From assembly GCA_017427525.1 (NCBI GenBank), contig JAFRSP010000022.1, positions 1-64,000 of the forward strand: a stretch of 64,000 bases of DNA, read 5' to 3'. A program made the translations under genes and the position numbers. The stretch is from Clostridia bacterium (GTDB lineage Bacteria > Bacillota > Clostridia > Oscillospirales > Feifaniaceae). Below, piece by piece: positions 46,677 to 56,610 of this stretch. A model generated the notes under the pieces. The model had not been told where the DNA came from, ran no database searches, and saw nothing but the letters and a program-made list of their open reading frames with translations. Numbering within the stretch: position 1 is the stretch's first letter; each line of letters begins with the position of its first letter.

Positions 46677-48880
46677 GAGGGTTCTCCCTTCAGCAGGCTG
46701 CAGGCGATCCTGGCATTTTGGGCGGCGCTGCGGGCCAGCCGCTGTGCGGAGGCCCTGGTGCGCTGCGCCGCTTCGTTGTCGGATAAAAGAGCGGTGAGAC
46801 TGTGAACCAGAAGGGACTCGTCCAGGTTTTCACAGGAGACGGAGACCCCCTCGCCCAGCAGCTCCAAGAAGGCGCTGACCTTGTTGTCGTAGACGATGCC
46901 GACCGAGGGAACGCCGGCCGCCGCGGCAAAGATGAGGGCATGCAGCCGCATGCCTACCACCGCCTTGGCATTGGTGATAGCGCTCAAAAGAGCGTCTTCC
47001 TTCCCCTGAAAGATCTGCGCGTCGTGGACCATCGCCTCGGCCGTCTGCCGGCAAAGATCGGTATCATATTGGGGCTGGAAGGGGACGAAGAGCACCGGCA
47101 GACGGTGTTGCGCGCAGACCCGGTCTAAGGCGCGCGCAAGCTTCGGCACGAACTGTGCGTCGCATTTGTCCCAGCTGCGCAGAGAAACGGCAAGATAGGG
47201 CTCCTCCGGAAGAGAGGGGAATTTTGGGAGCGGCTCCTGTACCGCTGTGAAGATTTCATCGGCCGTCAGCACGACCCGCTCTGTCGACACGCCGAGGTCT
47301 TCCAGAAGCCCGGCGGAATCACTGTCGCGCAGCGTGATGGCGTCAACCGTCTGCAGCACCTTTGCACAGAATCGCCGGCTTTGGGAGAAGCGGAGCGGGC
47401 CGATGCCGTTGCCGTAAAGCATGGTCTTGCAGCCGAGTCGCTTAGCGGTGCGAAGCAGAAAAAGATAGTAGATCAAAGATTTGGAACTGGTCACATCCTG
47501 CAGCAGATTTCCGCCGCCGAAGATCAGCACCTGGCTTCTGCGCAGAGCAGAGAGCACCTCGCGCAGGGAAAAGCGCCGGGCGAGCGCGACCTCCTGTCGA
47601 CAGGAGGCAGCCTGCCTTGTGTGGTTGAGCACGCAGATCGCGGCATCCGGCCGCGCGGCAAGCAGATTCTCCACAATGGTATGCAGCAAAAGCTCATCGC
47701 CAGCATTGCCATAACCATAGTAGCCGGCCAGCAGAAAATCATAGCGGGCATGTCGGTTGTCGAGCAGGGCGGCACGGTAACAGGTGAGCGCATCTTCTGC
47801 GATCCGTTCAACTGTATATTCTCGCAGTACCAGCTCTCGCCCAAAAGAGCCCGCGCCCGGCTGCGCCAGAAGCTTGGAGACGGCAGCGGAGAGGCAGGGT
47901 TCCTCGGGCCACGGAAAGCCGCGGCAGGTGAGGTTGGTGCGCACGGCGTCTTCCAGCGTCTGCCCGTCGAGGGGGCCGAGATAGCCCGCCGTGCCGGCCA
48001 GCAAAACCGGACGGGCACAGGCCGACGCTTCCAGCGCCGCGCGGGAGACGCCGAAAAACAGGTCGCAGGCATTGCAGAAGCGAGGGATATCGCTGCGGGG
48101 ACCGGTCATCAGAATATAGGGCGTATCGGCCTTCGCATTGAGCGCCTCGGCCCGCTGCCGCAGTATCGCTTCGTGCTCCCCCCCGCCCACAATCAGGAGC
48201 TTGAGATTCGGATGATCCGCCTTTAAGAGAGGAGCCTCGTCCAGCAGGCGGAGCACGCCGCCGTCGGCGTCCCGGTCCAGACGGGAGACGCTGAGCAACA
48301 CGAGATCCTGTTCTGCCAACCCCAGTTCCTCCCGCAGCGCACGGCCTTCCGCTTCGTTGGGAGAAAAGCGCCGCGCGTCAATCCCGTTGACCGTTGAAAA
48401 AATATCGCGCTGCGCGATCCCGTAGTTTTGCACCAGATAGCTGCGGATGTCTTCGCTCACGGCGAGGCTCTTGCTGCCCCATCGGGTCAGAAGACGCAGC
48501 GGCAGCGACACATCGTAGCTCCCATGCACCGTGGTGACGAGCGGAATGCCCTGTATCCGGCACAGAGAGGAGAGCAGAAAGGCGGGGATCCGAGCATGGG
48601 CGTGGACAAGGTCAGGCTGCTCCCCGCGCAAAATCCGGCGCAGGAGACGATAGGCCTTCCACATGCTTGCGGGGGAGCGGGAGTTGAGCGGAACCTCGAT
48701 GTGTCGGATCCCGACAGACGTCAGACGCTCTACCAGAACACCGCCGGCAGACACGGCAACGACCTCCAACCCGCGTTCGCGCAGTTGGAGGCAAAGCTCT
48801 ACGATATGCGTTTCTGCGCCACCCAGCTCAAGGCTCATGGTGGCGATCAGGACTTTTTTGCAGGGAAGGGTCGATTTCAC
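46673..48880 (-). CDS. csaB: Fusion of GT4 glycosyltransferase and CsaB-type polysaccharide pyruvyl transferase
   Basis: This 735-residue protein has two domains. Residues about 8-370 form a GT-B glycosyltransferase (MSLELGGAETHIVELCLQL, HAHARIPAF, LLSVSRLDRDADGG, EASACARPVLL; the first Glu of the usual E-x7-E is not obvious). Residues about 380-735 form the pyruvyl transferase (LLAGYYGYGNAGDELLLHT, FGGGNLLQD, YGNGIGPL, GMRLHALIFAAAAGVPSVG). CsaB adds ketal-pyruvate to the wall polymer that anchors SLH-domain proteins. The GTG at 48880 is chosen because the frame further upstream runs through the promoter; its SD is ggag. Confidence 0.9.
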   Translation of the reverse strand: MKSTLPCKKVLIATMSLELGGAETHIVELCLQLRERGLEVVAVSAGGVLVERLTSVGIRHIEVPLNSRSPASMWKAYRLLRRILRGEQPDLVHAHARIPAFLLSSLCRIQGIPLVTTVHGSYDVSLPLRLLTRWGSKSLAVSEDIRSYLVQNYGIAQRDIFSTVNGIDARRFSPNEAEGRALREELGLAEQDLVLLSVSRLDRDADGGVLRLLDEAPLLKADHPNLKLLIVGGGEHEAILRQRAEALNAKADTPYILMTGPRSDIPRFCNACDLFFGVSRAALEASACARPVLLAGTAGYLGPLDGQTLEDAVRTNLTCRGFPWPEEPCLSAAVSKLLAQPGAGSFGRELVLREYTVERIAEDALTCYRAALLDNRHARYDFLLAGYYGYGNAGDELLLHTIVENLLAARPDAAICVLNHTRQAASCRQEVALARRFSLREVLSALRRSQVLIFGGGNLLQDVTSSKSLIYYLFLLRTAKRLGCKTMLYGNGIGPLRFSQSRRFCAKVLQTVDAITLRDSDSAGLLEDLGVSTERVVLTADEIFTAVQEPLPKFPSLPEEPYLAVSLRSWDKCDAQFVPKLARALDRVCAQHRLPVLFVPFQPQYDTDLCRQTAEAMVHDAQIFQGKEDALLSAITNAKAVVGMRLHALIFAAAAGVPSVGIVYDNKVSAFLELLGEGVSVSCENLDESLLVHSLTALLSDNEAAQRTRASAQRLARSAAQNARIACSLLKGEPS

Positions 48881-48929
48881 GCAAAACACACTCCGAAATC
48901 GTCGAGAAAAACTGACAGAATTCAAAAGT

Positions 48930-48958
48930 ATTATACACATTATTCTGTGGGCTTGCAA
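48930..48958 (-). promoter_or_regulatory. Promoter of the GT4-csaB/ruvX unit (shares its -35)
   Basis: On the minus strand: -35 TTGCAA (48958-48953), a 17 bp spacer and -10 TATAAT (48935-48930). The -35 is the same six bases used by the divergent guaB promoter, because TTGCAA is its own reverse complement. Confidence 0.8.
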
Positions 48959-48981
48959 TGTGCTGACAAAGCAATTATAAT
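48953..48981 (+). promoter_or_regulatory. Promoter of guaB (shares its -35)
   Basis: -35 TTGCAA (48953-48958), a 17 bp spacer and -10 TATAAT (48976-48981). The leader to guaB is about 215 nt. I looked for a guanine riboswitch core and a T-tracted terminator in the leader and found neither. Confidence 0.8.
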
Positions 48982-49183
48982 ATTAAGAAAATCTTTTTCC
49001 TGCCGAAGGCCCGTTTCCTGAAGAGAGTGTCGAAAGGGGAAAACAGCTGCCGGCAAACAGAGAAAAGAAACTCGCAGGAACGAACCCCTTTTGCGGGAAA
49101 GTACAGGGGACAAATCCGCATGGGGCAACGGAAATAGGGCAGGGGTCTGTACAGAGCAGATCCGGCAAAATAATGTGGGATAG

Positions 49184-50677
<1,494 letters not shown>

Positions 50678-50732
50678 TTGCAGAGAGCCGCGAAGACCTA
50701 TAGCTGAAAAAGGGAGACGGAGGAAACAACCA

Positions 50733-51560
50733 ATGAGGGATATCAAGATCATTGCGGACAGCGGAAGCTGTCTTGACGCGGAACTTTGTCGACGCACGGG
50801 AGCCATTTCCATCCCGCTGACCCTCACGGTCGACGGACGGGATTTCATCGATACTATGGATCTGGATGTGGTAGAATTCTTAGAGGCGACCGAGGCAAGT
50901 CCCAATGTTGCCCGTTCGGCCTGCCCGTCGCCTGCCGCCTATGCGGCAGCCTATGAGGGGTCGGAAGAGGTTTATGTCTTTACCCTCTCCAGCAAGCTGT
51001 CGGGATCCTATCAGTCGGCAATGGCGGCAAAGGATCTCGCTTCCAACGGCGACAAGGTCCATGTGTTTGACTCCTGGAGCGCCTGCGGAGGGCCGGCGCT
51101 TCAGGTGGTATGGCTCAAAAGACTGATCGACCAGGGGCTGTCAAGAGAGCAGATCATTGAGGACATGGAGCGGTTTATCCGCGAAATGCACACGCTGTTT
51201 GTGCTGGAAGATCTCAATCCCATGATCAAGAACGGCCGCATGAACCGGCTTGTGGGCAAGCTGGTCATGGCCATGCAGATTCGCCCGATCCTCGACGCCG
51301 ATGAGGGAGAAGTGATCCAGATCGATAAGGCGCGGGGAACCAAGGCGGCTCTCAAGCGCCTGACGGAGATTGCCGTGGAGCAGGCAAAAAGGCGCAGCTG
51401 CAAAGTCGCAATGATCGCGCATTGCTTTAATCCGGAGGGCGCAGCCTATGCGAAGTCGATTCTGGAGGAGCAAACCGATCTGGAAGAGATTTTGATCGTG
51501 CAGACCAACGGGCTCAACACCCTGTATGCCGCACGAAACGGTCTTGTGATCTCTCTGTAA
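50733..51560 (+). CDS. DegV family fatty-acid-binding protein
   Basis: This 275-residue protein has IIADSGSCLD near the start, TSQPSP-like ARSACPSPAAY, VFTLSSKLSGSYQSA and a C-terminal glycine/asparagine region, matching the DegV fold. DegV/FakB proteins hold a fatty acid for the kinase FakA. No fakA is nearby, so whether this is a FakB is unknown. It is 55 bp after guaB with the SD ggagacggagg, probably co-transcribed. Confidence 0.88.
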   Translation: MRDIKIIADSGSCLDAELCRRTGAISIPLTLTVDGRDFIDTMDLDVVEFLEATEASPNVARSACPSPAAYAAAYEGSEEVYVFTLSSKLSGSYQSAMAAKDLASNGDKVHVFDSWSACGGPALQVVWLKRLIDQGLSREQIIEDMERFIREMHTLFVLEDLNPMIKNGRMNRLVGKLVMAMQIRPILDADEGEVIQIDKARGTKAALKRLTEIAVEQAKRRSCKVAMIAHCFNPEGAAYAKSILEEQTDLEEILIVQTNGLNTLYAARNGLVISL

Positions 51561-51570
51561 CAAATCAGAA

Positions 51571-51617
51571 TAAAAAAGCCCTGTGGGTCGATTCTGCGGC
51601 TCACAGGGCTTTTTTGG
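51571..51617. terminator. Bidirectional terminator between degV-like gene and ger operon
   Basis: AAAAAAGCCCTGTG pairs with CACAGGGCTTTTTT around a loop of about 17 bases. The A-run and T-run allow function in both directions, fitting the convergent genes. Confidence 0.85.
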
Positions 51618-51641
51618 ACGGAACTGGATAGGGCGGCCCCG

Positions 51642-52523
51642 TCACGGGGCCTGTTTTCGCCTTCGCCACTCCCGCAGAGTGACGCGAAGCGTTTGGAGGC
51701 AGAGCGAAAGATCGGTCAGGGTCGTAAAAAAGATCACGGTGTTCAGCAGAGCGTCCACACGAACGAGCGGCGTTCCGTGAATGACCACGTCGGCGGCCCA
51801 GTAAAGGGGGTCGCGCACAGATTGAAAAAGCGGAACGCCCAGAGTGGTCACCGGCATGAGAAGCATAACCGAAAGTGCAAGGGTGGCGGCAAAGACCCCT
51901 TTGCGTTGGATTTTGAGAAAAATATCCGGGTCGAGATCAGGGAAGAGCATGGAGGTGGAGACTGCAGGGTTGAGGAAGACCAGGGCAAGCATGAGCAGAG
52001 ATTGCTTCGGGAGGTCGCGCGCCTCCTGCCACGGGAGAGAGCGCAGGATGCCGAGGATCTGACGCCACTGGGTTTGACAGTAAAGCGTGACAAGGAGAAG
52101 AAGGGTGATGGAGGGAAGCAGCAGGTGAGAAAGGCGAAACAATGTCGCATCGCTGTGACGCAGAGAAACGAGAGGAGCCGCCAAAAGCAGGGCGGAAAGC
52201 GCCAAAATCGGCGTGTGCGGCAGGAAGGTGGTGTGGAGGTTGAGAATGGTGAAATAAGAGATCACGGCTCCGTGCAGCAGAGAAAGCCCGGTGAGAAACC
52301 ACATCAGCGAAAGGGGAAAACGACCCTTTTCCAAACAGAGCAGGGAGAGCAGCCTGAGAAACAGGGGAGCGAGAAGCAGCATGAGGGCCCCTGCGATTGC
52401 CAGAGCAGCAAAGGCGAGGCAGCTGCCCTCGAGCAGTTTGGAAGCTGATAGGAGACTGCCGAGCAGGGAAACGGTCAGCAGAGCGGACAGATAGGAGTAG
52501 GGGGTGGTTTCGTTTCTGTTCAA
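51642..52523 (-). CDS. Spore germination protein, GerB (B-subunit) type, short
   Basis: This 293-residue membrane protein has about eight hydrophobic helices. It is called from operon context and from weak similarity to GerAB (APC-superfamily transporter fold). Family members are usually about 360 residues, so this one is short. Known conserved residues are hard to see. It is the last gene of the ger operon, overlapping gerC by 4 bp. In germinant receptors the B subunit binds the germinant. Confidence 0.72.
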   Translation of the reverse strand: MNRNETTPYSYLSALLTVSLLGSLLSASKLLEGSCLAFAALAIAGALMLLLAPLFLRLLSLLCLEKGRFPLSLMWFLTGLSLLHGAVISYFTILNLHTTFLPHTPILALSALLLAAPLVSLRHSDATLFRLSHLLLPSITLLLLVTLYCQTQWRQILGILRSLPWQEARDLPKQSLLMLALVFLNPAVSTSMLFPDLDPDIFLKIQRKGVFAATLALSVMLLMPVTTLGVPLFQSVRDPLYWAADVVIHGTPLVRVDALLNTVIFFTTLTDLSLCLQTLRVTLREWRRRKQAP

Positions 52524-53278
52524 GGCTGCACACTCCTTTTGCCGCCTTCAATCGTCAGCGTGCCGGAATAGGCGATGACATTCTGCTCGGAATCGCTTTG
52601 CTGCGCCGAAGAGCCGGAGTCGGAAGAATCGGGCTTTCCGGAAGAGGAAGAACCCCCGGAGGAACTGCCTTCGCCGGAGAAGTCTGGCTCAGATATGCCT
52701 TCCCTTTGAGGGATCAGGGTAAGCCGAGGGACCGAGACCGACTGCCCATCGCCCATCATCGCGTTGTAAAGGCGATACAGGGGGCAGGCAGGGATCTGCC
52801 CGAAGGCAACCTGGTCGTCGAGCATCTGATTGATGGCGAGCGCGTTGGGATCGGCTCCCATCGAACAGCTCAAGATCTCGTATGCGGCGCACCCTTGCGC
52901 CTCCGCCACCAAAATCCCGAGTGAAAAATCATGCGCACGGAGGAACCAGTCGAGCAGGGAAACTCCCTCTTCCTCGAAGAGGGATTCTTCCAGCAGGATG
53001 AGCTTGGCGTGATTCCAGTAGGGAGTGCGCCCGAGCTGACGGATCAGCCCCTGCACGCAGGAGTCTAGGGAATCGCCCTCTGCGCAGATCAGCCGGTCGG
53101 TCGCCTTACCGTCCTCGAAGCTCATGAGCTCCACCGTCATGAGATAGGGTAAATTCTCTCCGTGATCGATTGAAAGACCTGTGGCAATGTGGCGCTGATT
53201 GAGTTCGGTATAATCCCAGCAAGAGCAAAGAAAGAACGCAAATAAGAACACGATCAGGCAAGTCCCCAGTTGTTTCAC
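52520..53278 (-). CDS. Spore germination protein, Ger(x)C lipoprotein, truncated
   Basis: This 252-residue protein has a signal peptide with lipobox (FFLCSCW; lipid on the Cys before W) and then the family N-terminus CWDYTELNQRHIATGLSID. The N-terminal Ger(x)C domain is present to about residue 200. A Ser/Gly-rich linker follows and the protein ends within a few strands. Usual members are about 370-400 residues, so the C-terminal domain is missing. The GTG start overlaps the gerA stop and has an aaggagaag SD. Confidence 0.85.
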   Translation of the reverse strand: MKQLGTCLIVFLFAFFLCSCWDYTELNQRHIATGLSIDHGENLPYLMTVELMSFEDGKATDRLICAEGDSLDSCVQGLIRQLGRTPYWNHAKLILLEESLFEEEGVSLLDWFLRAHDFSLGILVAEAQGCAAYEILSCSMGADPNALAINQMLDDQVAFGQIPACPLYRLYNAMMGDGQSVSVPRLTLIPQREGISEPDFSGEGSSSGGSSSSGKPDSSDSGSSAQQSDSEQNVIAYSGTLTIEGGKRSVQP

Positions 53279-54783
53279 GAACGACTTCTCCTTTTTTTGG
53301 CAGAAAAGATTGGAAAGGCGCGGAGCTTTCTCCAAGAGTCGCGCAGAAAGACATCGCCGGTCTGGATCTGTGAAGAGGGATAGAGGAACTGCGTGTAGGG
53401 GATCCCGAAGCTTTCGATGGAGCACATTTGAAGCAGCAGAAGATAGAAACCGACCACGAAGCCGAGGTAGCCCGAGGTTGCCGTGAGAAGCAGAATGGCA
53501 TAGCGATAGAGCAGCGAAGCTCCGATCAAACGGGGAAGCATCACACCTGTGACACAGGAGAAGGCCGTGATAATCAGAATCGGGGCTCCGATATAACCGG
53601 CTTCGATGGCGGCCTGCCCGAGTACGATGGAGCTGACCACTGCCAGAGCCTGTCCGACATTGCTGGGAGAACGGGCGCCGCTCTCCCGAAGCAGATCGAA
53701 GATCACAAGCAAGAGGATCGCCTCGTTCAGAGTGGAGAAGGGCACGGTTTGCCGCGCTTTTGCGATGGTGATGGCAAGAGCAGAGGGCAGCAGATTCGGC
53801 TGATAACAGGCGAGCGCCACAAAGAAGGCAGGGATCAAAACCGAGACAAAAAAGCCCGTGATGCGCAAGATCCGCTGGAAGGAGGCGTAGTGGTGACTGA
53901 CATAGTAGTCTTCATTGGATTGAAAGAGCTCCAGGAAGAGAAAGGGGGCCGTGATGGCCGAGGGAGAGCCCTCGCAGAAGATGGCAATGCGTCCTTCGAG
54001 CAGCTTGGCGGCGACGATATCGGGTCTCTCGGTCGAGCCGATGGTGCGGAAGGGAGATGAGTCGCTGTCGTGGATCTGCTCGGCGATATAGTTGCTGTCG
54101 AGCACAGCGGTGGCGCGTACGCCCTTCAGACGCCGGCGAGCCAGGTTTAAGACCTTCAGGTCGACACAGCTTTCAAGGTAGCAGATGCTGGCAACGTTTT
54201 TGAAGGTGTCGCCCAAAATATGAAATTCCGCTTTGAAATCGCTGCCGGTGAGGCGGCGGCGCACCAGAGAGAGATTGGTCAGGAGCGATTCGTTGAAGCC
54301 CTCGCGCGGTCCCTGCAGAACCCGCTCGTTATCGGGCTCCTCCACAGCGCGCACCGTCCAGTTTTTGGTATCGATCACAATGGCCTGCTCCATCTGATCA
54401 ATGAAGAGCAGGGTGTTTCCAAGGGAGAGCAAAAAGGCCAGCGTTTCAAAGCTGGCTTCGGTCTGACAGTCGCAGGCAGAGAGCACGCACCGAATCACCA
54501 TGTCCGGCGAGGAACCGCCCAGAGGGGCAAGCTGAAGCGGGGGGATAATATCTTCGTTGAGCGTGCGGCTTTTGATCATACCGTCTATAAAATACAAAAC
54601 AGCACGGCAGCCGTCGATCCCCTCAAGCTCACGGACACGAAAGGTGCCGTCGTTTTGAAAGAGGTCCTCCATCTGACGGCGGTTCTCCGCAAGCTGCGAC
54701 GTCATCTGCACGCGGGCCGGCTGCGGGCCGACAGAGGATGGTGTTTTTTTGTTGCTCATGTCGGAAGCGGAGTTCTGTTTCAC
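53275..54783 (-). CDS. Spore germination protein GerA (A-subunit) type
   Basis: This 502-residue protein has a soluble N-terminal part (about 30-310) and about five C-terminal membrane helices. It shows the family motif EGRIAIFCEGSPSAITAPFLFLELFQSNEDYY and the PALAIT-like SALAITIAKARQTVPF, matching GerABKA (PF03323). It is part of the inner-membrane germinant receptor. The GTG start has an aaagggga SD. It is the first gene of the operon and has a clear sigma-G promoter upstream. Confidence 0.95.
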   Translation of the reverse strand: MKQNSASDMSNKKTPSSVGPQPARVQMTSQLAENRRQMEDLFQNDGTFRVRELEGIDGCRAVLYFIDGMIKSRTLNEDIIPPLQLAPLGGSSPDMVIRCVLSACDCQTEASFETLAFLLSLGNTLLFIDQMEQAIVIDTKNWTVRAVEEPDNERVLQGPREGFNESLLTNLSLVRRRLTGSDFKAEFHILGDTFKNVASICYLESCVDLKVLNLARRRLKGVRATAVLDSNYIAEQIHDSDSSPFRTIGSTERPDIVAAKLLEGRIAIFCEGSPSAITAPFLFLELFQSNEDYYVSHHYASFQRILRITGFFVSVLIPAFFVALACYQPNLLPSALAITIAKARQTVPFSTLNEAILLLVIFDLLRESGARSPSNVGQALAVVSSIVLGQAAIEAGYIGAPILIITAFSCVTGVMLPRLIGASLLYRYAILLLTATSGYLGFVVGFYLLLLQMCSIESFGIPYTQFLYPSSQIQTGDVFLRDSWRKLRAFPIFSAKKRRSRS

Positions 54784-54852
54784 GGTTTTCCCCTTTCACA
54801 GGCTCAAGACGGCCTGTCGTTTTCCGAATTTGAATCGAGCGGTCTTTGTGAA

Positions 54853-54882
54853 AAGTATGAACGAAAAAACGCCGCAATATTC
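54853..54882 (-). promoter_or_regulatory. Sigma-G promoter of the ger operon
   Basis: On the minus strand: -35 GAATA (54882-54878), an 18 bp spacer and -10 CATACTT (54859-54853). This fits the forespore sigma-G consensus and is identical in both elements and spacing to the promoter before sigG at 59885-59914. Confidence 0.8.
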
Positions 54883-54941
54883 AAAAGGCCGCAAAGTGAT
54901 GGAGCACGGTATCGAAAGGCTGCACCGGAAGAAAACAGATA

Positions 54942-54984
54942 GAAAAAAGGCGGAGCGGTCTCTTTTAAGAGACTGCTCCGCCTG
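54942..54984 (-). terminator. Terminator of the zinc-ribbon/barrel gene pair
   Basis: On the minus strand the stem AGGCGGAGCAGTCTCTT / AAGAGACCGCTCCGCCT is followed by TTTTTT. It separates the pair from the ger operon downstream. Confidence 0.88.
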
Positions 54985-55029
54985 ACAGGGCGCATCCGAC
55001 ATGGCTGCCGCGCCCAAATGAATGGTAAA

Positions 55030-55599
55030 TCATGCCTTTACGAGCAGGGAACCCGAGCGAAAAACAAGCCCTTTCTGTGCCACATGCAGGGTGTTCTCAT
55101 AGCCGGCCGCGCCCGGCTCGCCGCCCGCCACATTCGAATCAAGCTCCTGAATGGTGAGCTTGGTCTCCCTTCCGTCCTGCAAAAGCGTGACAGAGTCGCC
55201 GAGATTGAACTTCCCAAAGAGCACGTAGCCTGTGACGAAGATTTTCGGAGACTTAAACAGCCCCTGCTTTTCTGTGGAGCAGGAATCGATACGAAACACC
55301 GCGTTCCAGGGGGCGTACTGCTCCCGCAGATCCTCCAGCTTTTCGCCGGCCTCTCCGATCACGTGGATCACTTCCTCGACGGTGAGATCTGCAAGCGGAT
55401 CGATCCGGCGAACCTCTCCGTGAGAAAACTCTTGGCTGGCGGGATAGAGAAAGCGCAGCCGCCGCACGCAATGATCGCAAAGAGGCGAGTTGTCTTTCAA
55501 TCGGATCGCATTGCCCTCGTAAACCGAATAGGCCGACCGGCCGCAGATCACACAGGGGCCCAGATCCATTCTCTCGGTTGCATTGATAACGTCTGACAT
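55030..55599 (-). CDS. Zinc-ribbon / beta-barrel protein A, function unknown
   Basis: This 189-residue protein has one four-cysteine zinc site (C16-x2-C19...C41-x2-C44), a helical middle with RIDPLADLTVEE, and a C-terminal domain (about 118-189) whose G-x-V-x-x-G...G-D-x-V...G...L pattern looks like an EF-Tu domain 2-type barrel. It shares this layout and two motif blocks with the gene just upstream. The ATG has a gggaggag SD, 15 bp after that gene. I do not recognise a named family, and the barrel call is by pattern only. Confidence 0.75.
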   Translation of the reverse strand: MSDVINATERMDLGPCVICGRSAYSVYEGNAIRLKDNSPLCDHCVRRLRFLYPASQEFSHGEVRRIDPLADLTVEEVIHVIGEAGEKLEDLREQYAPWNAVFRIDSCSTEKQGLFKSPKIFVTGYVLFGKFNLGDSVTLLQDGRETKLTIQELDSNVAGGEPGAAGYENTLHVAQKGLVFRSGSLLVKA

Positions 55600-55614
55600 G
55601 GTGCACTCCTCCCG

Positions 55615-56448
55615 CTAATGAATGGCAAGGATATCGCCGGGATAGATGCAGGTCGCATCCACTTCCAGAACCAGTTGGCCGTAGCACCCTTCGCCGATGC
55701 GGTCGGCCTTTTCCATGCTGAGCGTATCGCTGACCGGCGTCTCAACGCGTTTAATTTCAAAGGAATAGCTGTTTTCCCGCCGCTTGACTTGAGCTCGCCT
55801 GCCCGCCTCGATCTCGCCCAGCAGGACCGTGCCGGAGATGGCGTATTCGTTTTTGATCACGATTCGGCCTCTGCTGGCTTCATGGATGATCCGCTTGTTG
55901 TTGTCCACGCGAAAATAGGCCGGAGCGTTCCCATACCGTTCCCGGCGCAGCCCGCGCTCCTTTTCGGCGTCCTGAAGGGAGGAGAGGAATTCATAGGAGC
56001 TGAGCTCCCGCAAGGGGTCAATCCAGAGGCTTTCTTCCTCATAGTCGTTTTTGTCGATATCGTCCGATCCCCGGTAGACATATTGCCAGGTATAGTCTTT
56101 GGGATACAGGATGCGGACTTTTGATACGCAATTGCTGCAGACTCTGTGACCGTCTTTCAATTCCACAGCCAGGCGGTCTTTTCGGCCGATGGGCTGTTTG
56201 CAGCAGGCACAGGTCGAGACATCGATCTCCGGCTTGAGCGCGTCGGTATGTACCCGCTCAACACTCCTTACCTCACGCAGGGGCCGGACTGGAGCGCCCT
56301 GAGCCTCATCCAGTGCGGCGCGGATCTCTTCGATGTCCAGATATTCCCATTCGTCGTCCGGAAAGCGCTGCTGCACCTTTTTATAACAGTTGTCGCAAAA
56401 GCCTTCACGCGTCATGGGTTTTCCGCAAATGGGACAGGTGTGCTCCAT
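55615..56448 (-). CDS. Zinc-ribbon / beta-barrel protein B, function unknown
   Basis: This 277-residue protein has two four-cysteine zinc sites (C5, C8, C18, C21 and C80, C83, C104, C107), the block LKDGHRVCSNCVSKVRILYP, then WIDPLRELSSYE and a C-terminal barrel-like domain (about 200-277: SGTVLLGEIEAG ... CIYPGDILAIH). The second zinc site, IDPL motif and barrel match protein A, so the pair are paralogues; B has an additional N-terminal zinc ribbon. ATG 56448 has a perfect aaggaggag SD. Nucleic-acid or ribosome binding is possible but purely inferred. Confidence 0.75.
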   Translation of the reverse strand: MEHTCPICGKPMTREGFCDNCYKKVQQRFPDDEWEYLDIEEIRAALDEAQGAPVRPLREVRSVERVHTDALKPEIDVSTCACCKQPIGRKDRLAVELKDGHRVCSNCVSKVRILYPKDYTWQYVYRGSDDIDKNDYEEESLWIDPLRELSSYEFLSSLQDAEKERGLRRERYGNAPAYFRVDNNKRIIHEASRGRIVIKNEYAISGTVLLGEIEAGRRAQVKRRENSYSFEIKRVETPVSDTLSMEKADRIGEGCYGQLVLEVDATCIYPGDILAIH

Positions 56449-56610
56449 CCTTTCTCCTCCTTGCATTCCTGTTCTCTGCGCATGCTTTGCCCGCTTTTCC
56501 GATGTTGGGCCGTGCGTGTGTAAACGGTTGTTTTTTTAAGCACAGTTTGCCTGTGTGGTTCGCAATGCCGCCCTTTTGCTCGAGGTTGCAGCCCCGGGGG
56601 AGAGATCTGC

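Noticed and set aside
49028-49035. TGTCGAAA (0A-box-like) in the guaB leader
   Set aside because: It is a seven-base core match, expected several times by chance in 64 kb, and lies downstream of the start of transcription with no second box.
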